Assembly: GCF_027497195.1 (NCBI RefSeq)
Contig: NZ_CP114905.1
Coordinates: forward strand, 7,327,001-7,391,000
Reading direction: 5' to 3'
Source of the DNA: Streptomyces sp. WMMC500
GTDB taxonomy: Bacteria; Actinomycetota; Actinomycetes; Streptomycetales; Streptomycetaceae
Length of the DNA stretch: 64,000 nucleotides
Shown one piece after another: positions 57,780 through 64,000 of the stretch. Numbering within the stretch: the first letter of the stretch is position 1; every line of letters starts with the position of its first letter. The position numbers were made by a program, and so were the translations under genes. The notes below the pieces were generated by a model. The model ran no database searches. It saw only the letters and a program-made list of their open reading frames with translations, and was not told the origin of the DNA.

Positions 57780-58823
57780 ATGCGTCGTACGAGCCTTCCG
57801 CTCGCCGGCACCGCCCTGGCCGCCGCCACCCTCGCCGGCGGACTGCTCGCCCCGACCGCGACCGCGGCCGGGGCCCCCGCGACCGGCGCCGCCGGCGACA
57901 GGACCTGCGCGGCCCCCGACGCCCGCCCGACGGTCCGCTTTCTGGACGACGACAGCCGCGTGCCCAACCGCACCGCCGGAGGCGGCTGTACGGTCAACGA
58001 CCTCATCGACGACGAGCGCGCCTGGAAGAGCCGGGGCGCGTTCGTGGCGCACACCGAGAAGGTGTCGCGCTCCCTGCTGCGCGCCGACGTGATCGGCCCG
58101 GTGGAGTACGCGCGGCTGATCGTGACCGCGGCGCGGTCCGGCATCGGCGGGAAGCACGGGCCCGCGCCGTACGACGTGATCTTCGACGGCAGCCGGGCGT
58201 CGTTCGACGACTGGGGCTACGTCGGCGGGCGCGGCTTCGAGCTGAACGACGACGGCTCGATGGCCACGGGGCCGGAGCCGGCCACCGGCGGGCTCGGGCT
58301 GCTCTGGTACGAGAAGGAGCAGTTCGGCGACTTCTCGCTGCGGCTGCAGTTCCGCGACGAGCGGGCGGACGACGGCCGCTCCAACAGCGGCGTCTTCGTC
58401 CGCTTCCCGGGCGTGGACCCGGCGGCCAACCCGGAGTGCAAGACCACCGATCCGGCGTGGGTGTCCGTCAACTGCGGGCACGAGATCCAGATCAACGACT
58501 CGGCCGAGACCTCCGGCAACGACCCGCGCAAGACCGGCTCGGTCTACGGCTTCGCCGACCTCGACCTCGCCGCCGCCAAGCCCGCCGAGAAGGGCGTGTG
58601 GAACGACCTGGAGATCCGGGTGGTCGGCCAGCAGTACACGGTGATCCGCAACGGCGAGGTCATCAACGAGTTCGAGAACAAGCCCGGCCTGCCCTTCCCG
58701 GGCCGCCCGGACGACCCGGGCACCAGCGGCCGGCAGTTCGCCGAGGGCTACGTCGGCCTGCAGAACCACGACACGCAGTCGGTCGTGGAGTTCCGCAACA
58801 TCCGGGTACGCGACCTGTCGTAG
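57780..58823 (+). CDS. Secreted DUF1080 (3-keto-disaccharide hydrolase-like) protein
   Basis: A 347-residue exported protein. The signal peptide is about 29 residues (MRRTSLPLAG start, ATLAGGLLAPTATA). The mature part contains a DUF1080 concanavalin-like sandwich (FGDFSLRLQFRDERADDGRSNSGVFVRFPG, CGHEIQINDS, WNDLEIRVVGQQYTVIRNGEVINEF, GYVGLQNHDTQSVVEFRNIRV). Family members bind or cleave glycans, some acting on 3-keto sugars. GAGGAG precedes the ATG. It follows the sugar dehydrogenase gene, with a terminator between. Confidence 0.9.
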   Translation: MRRTSLPLAGTALAAATLAGGLLAPTATAAGAPATGAAGDRTCAAPDARPTVRFLDDDSRVPNRTAGGGCTVNDLIDDERAWKSRGAFVAHTEKVSRSLLRADVIGPVEYARLIVTAARSGIGGKHGPAPYDVIFDGSRASFDDWGYVGGRGFELNDDGSMATGPEPATGGLGLLWYEKEQFGDFSLRLQFRDERADDGRSNSGVFVRFPGVDPAANPECKTTDPAWVSVNCGHEIQINDSAETSGNDPRKTGSVYGFADLDLAAAKPAEKGVWNDLEIRVVGQQYTVIRNGEVINEFENKPGLPFPGRPDDPGTSGRQFAEGYVGLQNHDTQSVVEFRNIRVRDLS

Positions 58824-58841
58824 CCGGCGCCGCACACGAGA

Positions 58842-58874
58842 CGGCGGGGCCCGGTCACGGACCGGGCCCCGCCG
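58842..58874. terminator. Bidirectional hairpin between DUF1080 and TerD genes
   Basis: Perfect 15-bp stem with a three-base ACG loop, 18 bases after the DUF1080 stop and 34 bases from the stop of the convergent TerD gene. Probably serves both. Confidence 0.85.
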
Positions 58875-58908
58875 CCGTACGTCTCCCGGGGACGCCTGCC
58901 GTACGGGA

Positions 58909-60315
58909 CTACAGCGCCGCCGCGGCGGGCTTGACCATGCCCTTCACGGTGCGCGAGTCGACGTACTCGCCGAGGGCGGTCATCTCCCACTCGCCGCTGA
59001 ACTGCTTGATGAACTTCGCCATCAGCACGCCCGTGCGGGGCTCGGAACCGGTGAGGTCGAAGCGGACCAGCTCCTCGCCGGTCTGGCCGTCGAGGAGGCG
59101 GCAGTACGCCTTGGCGACGTCGGTGAACTTCTGGCCGGAGAAGGAGTTGACCGTGAAGACCAGGCCGGTGACCTCCGGCGGCAGGCCGCCGAGGTGGACG
59201 GTGATGACCTCGTCGTCGCCGGCGCCCTCGCCCGTGAGGTTGTCACCGGAGTGCTGGATGGCGCCGTTCAGGATCTGGAGCTTGCCGAAGAAGCAGTTGT
59301 CGATCTTGTTGCGCTGCGGGCCGTAGGCGATGACGGAGGCGTCCAGGTCGATGGACTTGGCGCGGCGGCGGCCACCGCCGAAGGCGGGCTCCCAGCCCAG
59401 GCCCATCTTCACCGTGCTCAGCAGCGGCTGCCCGCCCTTGACGAGGGAGACCGTCTGGTTCTTCTGGAGGCTGACGCGGCCCTTGTCGAGGTTGATCTTC
59501 CCGGGCTGCCCGGCGGCGGGCGGCGGTCCGGGCTGCTGCGGGGCGGCGGCCGGAGGCGGGCCGAAGCCGCCGGGGGCGGGCGCGCCGGGCGCCGGGGGAG
59601 CGGGGGGCGGGGCGGCGGGGGCGCCCCACTGGCCCGGGGGCGGCGGGGGCATCGACCCCGGCGCCGGCGCGGCCGGCGGCATGGGCGCGGCGGGCGGCTG
59701 CGGGGCGGCGGGCGCCTGCGGGGCCTGCGGCGCGGCCGGGGCCTGCGGTGCCACGGGCGCCTGCGGCGGGGCGGGGGCGGCCGGCGGCGGGGGTGCGGTG
59801 GCGGGCGCGGCCTGGGCGGGCGCGGGTTCGTCGACGCTGACGCCGAAGTCGGTGGCGATGCCGGCGAGCCCGTTCGCGTACCCCTGGCCCACGGCGCGCA
59901 CCTTCCACGCGCCGTTGCGCCGGTAGACCTCCACGACGACGAGGGCCGTCTCGCTCGACAGTTGCGGCGGCGTGAACGTGGCGATGACCGCGCCGCCGGC
60001 CGCGTCCCGCACCGTCGCCGTCGGCTCGGTCCCCGAGAACGTGCCGCTGTCCAGGCTGGCGGTGACCACGACCTTCTCGATGTCCGCGGGCACGGCCGCG
60101 GTGTCCACCGTGATGGTGTCGCCGGTGCCGGCGGACTGGTGCGTCACCCCGGGACCCGAGGGCTGGTTGTAGAAGACGAAGTCGTCGTCGGAGCGCACCT
60201 TGCCGGCGGCGGTGAGCAGGAGGCCCGAGACGTCGAGCCGCACCGGCGCGGTGACGTCCACGGCCACCCGGGCGGCGCTGAGCGGTAGGTTCGAGCCAGG
60301 GGTCATCGCAGTCAT
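58909..60315 (-). CDS. Tandem TerD-domain protein with Pro/Ala-rich linker
   Basis: A 468-residue cytoplasmic protein of the tellurite/stress TerD family. It contains two TerD domains. The first is about 1-162 (DDDFVFYNQPSGPGVTHQ, GTGDTITVDTAAVPADIEKVVVTASLD). The second is about 273-465, with calcium-site motifs SIDLDASVIAY and HSGDNLTGEGAGDDEV. Residues 163-272 are a low-complexity Pro/Ala linker. No tellurite operon is nearby. ATG 60315 and 60306 are both possible starts. It is eight bases downstream of the DMT transporter gene, so co-transcription is possible. Confidence 0.9.
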   Translation of the reverse strand: MTAMTPGSNLPLSAARVAVDVTAPVRLDVSGLLLTAAGKVRSDDDFVFYNQPSGPGVTHQSAGTGDTITVDTAAVPADIEKVVVTASLDSGTFSGTEPTATVRDAAGGAVIATFTPPQLSSETALVVVEVYRRNGAWKVRAVGQGYANGLAGIATDFGVSVDEPAPAQAAPATAPPPPAAPAPPQAPVAPQAPAAPQAPQAPAAPQPPAAPMPPAAPAPGSMPPPPPGQWGAPAAPPPAPPAPGAPAPGGFGPPPAAAPQQPGPPPAAGQPGKINLDKGRVSLQKNQTVSLVKGGQPLLSTVKMGLGWEPAFGGGRRRAKSIDLDASVIAYGPQRNKIDNCFFGKLQILNGAIQHSGDNLTGEGAGDDEVITVHLGGLPPEVTGLVFTVNSFSGQKFTDVAKAYCRLLDGQTGEELVRFDLTGSEPRTGVLMAKFIKQFSGEWEMTALGEYVDSRTVKGMVKPAAAAL

Positions 60316-60322
60316 GCCCCGG

Positions 60323-61279
60323 CTAACGAACGGCCCCGGTCCGCGGTTCCTCCCGTGTCCGCCGGAAGGGGAGCGTCCGCGCGCCGGTGCGCACCGTGCC
60401 CCCGGCCGGCCGCGCCGCGGCCGGAGTGCGCAGGGTCGCCGCCGCCACCCCGGCCGCCGCGACGGCCATCCCGGCCACCGCCACCGGACCGGGCGCCTCG
60501 CCGAACATCGCGTAGGCCCACAGCGCCGTGACCGGCGGCGTCAGGTACATCAGCGCGCTGGTCACGGTGACCCCGCTGCGGCGCAGGCTCAGCCAGTAGA
60601 AGCCGTACCCGCCGGCCGTGGACAGCACCACCACCCACGCCACCGCCAGCCAGAAGCCGCCGCTCGCGGGCGGCGCGCCCCGGCCGCCGACCAGGGCGAC
60701 CGCGCCGAAGAGCACGGCGCTGACCAGCACGTGCACGGGCACCGCGTCCGCCGGGGGCAGGGGCGCGCGGGTCCGGCGCTCCAGGAAGCTGGCGCCGAGC
60801 AGGGCGGCCATGCCGGCGAAGGGCAGCGCGTACGCCCAGGGCGGTGCCGCGCCGGCGCCGCCGAGGTCGTCCCGTACGACCAGCGCCACGCCCGCGAGCC
60901 CGACCGCCAGCCCTGCCCACTGGCGCCGGGTCACCCGTTCGCCGAGCAGCGGCCCGGCCAGCGCGCCGGCGGCCAGCGGCTGGAGCGCGGCGATCAGCGC
61001 CGCGGTGCCGGCGGGGACGCCGAGGCCCACGGCCCAGACGATCGCGCCGAGGTAGCCGCCCTGCGACAGGGCGCCGATCACGGCCTGCTCGCCCAGCGCC
61101 CGGCGCGGGAGCCGGCGGCGGCGCAGCAGCAGCCACACCCCGCCGAAGAGCGCCGCCGCGGCGATGAAGCGCCACATCAGCAGGGTGTCGGCGGCGGCCT
61201 CGCGGGTGCCGAGCTCCGCGCCGATGAAGCCGGAGCTCCAGAAGGCGACGAGACCGGCGGAGACGGCCGTAGTACCCAT
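60323..61279 (-). CDS. EamA/DMT-family transporter
   Basis: A 318-residue permease with ten membrane helices in two EamA repeats (the first ending around AGVALVVRDD, the second ending VAVAGMAVAAAGVAAATL). FWSSGFIGAELGTR at the start is typical of this class. Substrate unknown. AAGGAGGT lies just before the ATG, and a perfect TATAAT on the minus strand (61298-61293) overlaps a pseudo-palindromic operator. It is divergent from a TetR regulator that likely represses it. Confidence 0.92.
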   Translation of the reverse strand: MGTTAVSAGLVAFWSSGFIGAELGTREAAADTLLMWRFIAAAALFGGVWLLLRRRRLPRRALGEQAVIGALSQGGYLGAIVWAVGLGVPAGTAALIAALQPLAAGALAGPLLGERVTRRQWAGLAVGLAGVALVVRDDLGGAGAAPPWAYALPFAGMAALLGASFLERRTRAPLPPADAVPVHVLVSAVLFGAVALVGGRGAPPASGGFWLAVAWVVVLSTAGGYGFYWLSLRRSGVTVTSALMYLTPPVTALWAYAMFGEAPGPVAVAGMAVAAAGVAAATLRTPAAARPAGGTVRTGARTLPFRRTREEPRTGAVR

Positions 61280-61294
61280 GCTGACCTCCTTGAT

Positions 61295-61345
61295 TATACC
61301 GATCTGTTTACTCTCTCTGCCCAGTGTACTAAACAGGTCGGTATA
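61295..61345. promoter_or_regulatory. Two inverted pseudo-palindromic operators between DMT and TetR genes
   Basis: TATACCGATCTGTTTA (61295-61310) and TAAACAGGTCGGTATA (61330-61345) are reverse complements except for one base. Each is itself a partial palindrome (TAnACnGATCnGTnTA type). They cover the DMT TATAAT and a TATACT (61342-61347) suited to the TetR gene, so one regulator could control both. Confidence 0.8.
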
Positions 61346-61368
61346 CTGGAGGGCGGAGGTGGTCGCAG

Positions 61369-61971
61369 ATGGCGACGCAGACGCCGGTGCAGCCGCGGCT
61401 CACGCCCGCGGCACTGAAGATCCTGGACGCCGCGGAGACGCTGTTCTACAGCCGCGGCATCACCGCCGTGGGCGTGGACCTCATCGCCCGCCGGGCCGGC
61501 GTCACGAAGAAGACGATCTACGACCGCTACGGCTCCAAGGACGCCCTCGTCGCCGCCTACCTGCACCGGCGTGACGAGCGGTGGCGGACCTGGCTGCCCG
61601 CCGAGGTCGAGCGCACCGCCGCCGGCGGCTCCGCCTGCGACCGGATCCTGGCCACCTTCGACGCGCTCGGCACCTGGATGGACGGGCAGTCCCCGCGTGG
61701 CTGCAGCTTCGTCAACGCCGCCGCCGAGCTGCCCGACCCCGGGCACGCGGGCCGCCAGGTCATCGCCGACCAGAAGAGCTGGCTGCGCGCGTACCTGCGC
61801 GAGCTGTGCGAGCGGGCCGGCGCCGCGGACCCGGGGCTGCTCGCCGACGAGCTGCTGCTGATCCACGAGGGCGCGACCGTCCTCTACGGGCTGTCCGCCG
61901 TGCCCGAGCCGGTCACCGTCGCGCGGCGGCTCGCCGAGGCCGCGCTGCTGCGCGCCGGCTGCACCGCCTGA
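61369..61971 (+). CDS. TetR/AcrR-family transcriptional regulator
   Basis: A 200-residue repressor. The N-terminal helix-turn-helix is AAETLFYSRGITAVGVDLIARRAGVTKKTIYDRYGSKDALVAAYL. The C-terminal ligand domain includes the TetR_C-type FVNAAAELPDPGHAGRQVI stretch. GGAGG precedes the ATG. It is divergent from a DMT exporter across a double operator, the usual efflux-pump arrangement. The last codons lie within a tandem duplication. Confidence 0.93.
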   Translation: MATQTPVQPRLTPAALKILDAAETLFYSRGITAVGVDLIARRAGVTKKTIYDRYGSKDALVAAYLHRRDERWRTWLPAEVERTAAGGSACDRILATFDALGTWMDGQSPRGCSFVNAAAELPDPGHAGRQVIADQKSWLRAYLRELCERAGAADPGLLADELLLIHEGATVLYGLSAVPEPVTVARRLAEAALLRAGCTA

Positions 61972-62010
61972 GCAGCCTGAGCCGGCTGTACCGCCCGAGC
62001 AGCCTGAGCC
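61957..62010 (+). repeat. 27-bp tandem duplication across the TetR stop codon
   Basis: Positions 61957-61983 and 61984-62010 are two copies of a 27-bp unit with two differences. The TGA stop in the first copy reads CGA in the second. The unit is nine codons long, consistent with slippage at the gene end. Confidence 0.85.
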
Positions 62011-62151
62011 GTACCAGGCCGACACCCGTGCGCAGCGCGCTCGTTCCCGCGCGGGCCGCCCAACTCCCCGCCGCGGCACGGAAGTCGTGCCGCCGCAACC
62101 CTTGACGAGCCCTCCGTGCCGCCCTACTTTCAGCGCGTCGTACTTCGTACG

Positions 62152-62161
62152 TCATATATGA
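62152..62161. promoter_or_regulatory. AT-rich palindrome in the GntR promoter
   Basis: TCATATATGA is a perfect 10-bp palindrome in an AT-rich patch 31 bases before the GntR gene. TGAGAC occurs at 62159-62164 and again at 62173-62178. It is a likely autoregulatory operator for the GntR protein; binding is inferred from position only. Confidence 0.5.
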
Positions 62162-62192
62162 GACGCGATACCTGAGACATGTAAGGGCGGCC

Positions 62193-62825
62193 ATGACCTT
62201 CGCTCCCGGCCCGATCCCCTCCCGCACGCAGTACGTGCAGGAGGCGATCAAACACGCCGTCCTCACCGGCAAGCTCACCCCGGGACAGCCGCTCGTCGAA
62301 GCCGACCTCGCCGCGCAGTTCGGGGTCTCCAAGACGCCGGTGCGCGAGGCGCTCAAGACGCTGGCCGGCTCCGGGCTCGTGGTGATGAGCCAGTACAAGG
62401 GCGTCACCGTCCGCACCGTGGACGCCGCCATGGCCCGCGAGGTCTACGACGTGCGGCTGCTGCTCGAACCCGAGGCGCTGCGCCGCACCGTCGCGCTGGA
62501 CGCGTCGCTCCAGGCCGCGGAAGAGGCCCTGGACCGCGCCGAGTCCGCGCCCGACGCCGCGGACCGCAGCCTCGCCAACCGGGACTTCCACCGCGCCCTG
62601 TACCTGCCCTGCGGCAACCCGCTGCTCTCCCGCATGCTCGACGACCTGCGGGACCAGGCCGCGCTGGTCTCCACCGTCGCGTGGTCCGCCAACCCGTCCT
62701 GGGAGCGCGAGGCCGGCGAGCACCGGGAGATCCTCCGGCTCGCCGCCGCCGGCGACGGGCAGGCCGCGGGTGCCGCGCTGCACGACCACATCGCCTCGTT
62801 CCTCGCCCGGGCGTTCCCGTCGTGA
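62193..62825 (+). CDS. GntR-family (FCD domain) transcriptional regulator
   Basis: A 210-residue regulator with a winged helix (IKHAVLTGKLTPGQPLVEADLAAQFGVSKTPVREALKTLAGSGLV) and an all-helical FCD effector domain (MAREVYDVRLLLEPEALRR, NRDFHRALYLPCGNPLLSRML, EHREILRLAAAGD) with metal-ligand-type Asp/His residues. FCD regulators usually sense sugar acids. The two genes downstream are a dihydrodipicolinate synthase-like aldolase/dehydratase and an IlvD-type dehydratase, which fits. Confidence 0.92.
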   Translation: MTFAPGPIPSRTQYVQEAIKHAVLTGKLTPGQPLVEADLAAQFGVSKTPVREALKTLAGSGLVVMSQYKGVTVRTVDAAMAREVYDVRLLLEPEALRRTVALDASLQAAEEALDRAESAPDAADRSLANRDFHRALYLPCGNPLLSRMLDDLRDQAALVSTVAWSANPSWEREAGEHREILRLAAAGDGQAAGAALHDHIASFLARAFPS

Positions 62826-62899
62826 GCGCCGCCGACGGGCCCCGCACCCGCGGCGGCGCCTCCGCCGCCCTCGCCGCCCCCGACAGGAAGGCAGGCCCC

Positions 62900-63796
62900 A
62901 TGGACCACCTCAGGCCCGCGCTCGCCGGTGCCGTCGCCATCCCCGTCACGCCCTTCGACGCGGCCGGGGCCGTGGACGAGGACACGTACCGCGCGCTGCT
63001 GCGCCGCCTCCTCGACGGCGGCGTACGGGCCGTCACCCCCAACGGGAACACCGGCGAGTACTACTCCCTCGCCCCCGGCGAGCGCCGCCGCGTCACCGAG
63101 CTGACCCTCGCCGAGGTCCGCGGCGAGGCCGCCGTCATCGTCGGCGTCGGCCACGACCTGCCCACCGCCGTCGAGGCCGCCCGGCACGCCCGGGACGCCG
63201 GGGCCGAGATGGTGATGGTGCACCAGCCCGTGCACCCGTACGTCTCGCAGAGCGGCTGGGTCGACTACCACCGGGCCGTCGCCGACGCTGTGCCCGGCCT
63301 CGGCGTCGTGCCGTACATCCGCAGCGACCGGCTCGCCGGCGACCGGCTGGCCCGACTGGGGGAGCTGTGCCCCAACGTCGTCGGGGTCAAGTACTCCGTC
63401 CCCGACGCCGCCCGCTTCGCCGCGTTCGCGCGCGACGCCGGCGCCGAGCGGTTCACCTGGGTCGCCGGGCTCGCCGAGCTGTACGCGCCCGCCTACTGGG
63501 CCTGCGGCGCCACCGGCTTCACCTCGGGGCTGGTCAACGTCGCGCCCAAGGTCTCGCTCGCGATGCTGGAGGCGCTGCGCGCCGCCGACTACCCCGCGGC
63601 CATGCGGGTCTGGGAGCAGATCCGGCCGTTCGAGGAACTGCGGGCCGCCGACGCCTCCGCCGACAACGTCTCCGTCGTCAAGGAGGCCCTCGCCGCCCTC
63701 GGCCTGGCCCGCCGCGACGTGCGCCCGCCGGGCCGCCTGCTGCCCGGTCCGGTGCGGGAGCGGGTGGCGGAGATCGTGCGGGGGTGGGGGATATGA
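62900..63796 (+). CDS. Dihydrodipicolinate synthase-family lyase/dehydratase
   Basis: A 298-residue DHDPS/NAL-family TIM barrel. The Schiff-base Lys is in VVGVKYSVPD. The substrate loop reads TPNGNTGEYYSL, unlike the GTTGE loop of true DapA, so a sugar-acid role such as 2-keto-3-deoxy-sugar-acid dehydration is more likely. GGAAGGCAGG before ATG 62900 supports that start; GTG 62822, overlapping the GntR stop, is possible. The stop overlaps the next gene by four bases. Confidence 0.88.
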   Translation: MDHLRPALAGAVAIPVTPFDAAGAVDEDTYRALLRRLLDGGVRAVTPNGNTGEYYSLAPGERRRVTELTLAEVRGEAAVIVGVGHDLPTAVEAARHARDAGAEMVMVHQPVHPYVSQSGWVDYHRAVADAVPGLGVVPYIRSDRLAGDRLARLGELCPNVVGVKYSVPDAARFAAFARDAGAERFTWVAGLAELYAPAYWACGATGFTSGLVNVAPKVSLAMLEALRAADYPAAMRVWEQIRPFEELRAADASADNVSVVKEALAALGLARRDVRPPGRLLPGPVRERVAEIVRGWGI

Positions 63797-64000
63797 CCGG
63801 CGAAGCGCCCGGACGGACCGGCGGGCTGCGCAGCCACCGCTGGTACGGGGACGGGGTCGCCGCCGGGCTGCGCTCCTTCAGCCACCGCGCCCGCACCCGC
63901 CAGCTCGGCTACCTGCCCGAGGAACACCTCGGCAAGCCGGTCGTCGCCGTCCTCAACACCTGGTCCGACATCAACCCCTGCCACGCGCACCTCCGCGAGC
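63793..64000 (+). CDS. IlvD/Edd-family dehydratase, N-terminal part
   Basis: The first 69 codons of a dehydratase cut by the window edge. HRWYGDGVAAGLRSFSHRARTRQLGY and VVAVLNTWSDINPCHAHLRE match the N-terminus of sugar-acid dehydratases of the IlvD/Edd family, such as L-arabinonate dehydratase; the Cys in NPCH is a cluster ligand. It is coupled by ATGA to the DHDPS-like gene, so the two probably act in consecutive steps of a sugar-acid route. Confidence 0.88.
   Translation, partial: MTGEAPGRTGGLRSHRWYGDGVAAGLRSFSHRARTRQLGYLPEEHLGKPVVAVLNTWSDINPCHAHLRE

Overview
The window is high-GC actinomycete DNA, almost certainly from a Streptomyces or a close relative. The evidence is GC-rich codon use, frequent GTG starts, many 4-base ATGA/GTGA overlaps, a whiA sporulation regulator, a mycothiol-linked gene fragment at the left edge, OpcA beside Zwf, and a SUF operon led by SufR. 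I found no rRNA, tRNA, CRISPR array, phage or IS element.

Layout. 0-8.8 kb: uvrA, a secreted phosphodiester-glycosidase/metallophosphoesterase, a PfkB sugar kinase and a small membrane protein. 8.9-13.9 kb: uvrC-rapZ-yvcK-whiA. 14-17 kb: a secreted M14 carboxypeptidase. 17.3-24.5 kb: gap, pgk, tpiA, secG, an RbpA-family gene, an MFS transporter and pgi. 24.5-27.4 kb: a PP2C-type phosphatase, then divergent SIS-isomerase and amino-sugar kinase genes. 27.4-34.1 kb (minus strand): tkt-tal-zwf-opcA-pgl, the pentose phosphate pathway in one transcription direction. 34.4-38.7 kb: ctaB, a small conserved gene, ctaA and an ABC-2 exporter. 38.9-45.5 kb: sufR-sufB-sufD-Rieske ferredoxin-sufC-sufS-sufU-DUF59, closed by a strong terminator. 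45.6-50.4 kb: two sigma-factor genes, each overlapping a membrane-anchored partner, on either side of dapD. 50.4-60.3 kb: an EI24 membrane protein, a secreted nuclease-like protein, a helical protein, a secreted sugar dehydrogenase, a DUF1080 protein and a double TerD protein. 60.3-64 kb: a DMT exporter with a divergent TetR regulator, then a GntR-led sugar-acid operon cut by the right edge.

The backbone uvrC-rapZ-yvcK-whiA / gap-pgk-tpiA-secG / pgl-opcA-zwf-tal-tkt / ctaB-ctaA-ABC / sufR-sufBDCSU-DUF59 has the same order as in Mycobacterium tuberculosis (roughly Rv1420 to Rv1466, from memory). It is therefore an ancient actinobacterial carbon, redox and Fe-S superlocus. The carboxypeptidase, RbpA paralogue, MFS, phosphatase and GlcNAc-type genes look like lineage-specific insertions.

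The most informative new reading is regulatory. Two DasR-like (dre) sites precede the two GlcNAc-related loci. A CAAC-N6-GTTG SufR operator touches the sufR start codon, and an unexplained perfect inverted repeat lies 58 bp upstream of it. A 36-bp palindrome swallows the promoter and start codon of the EI24 gene. A pair of pseudo-palindromic operators lies between the TetR and DMT genes. I see no clearly novel multi-gene system.
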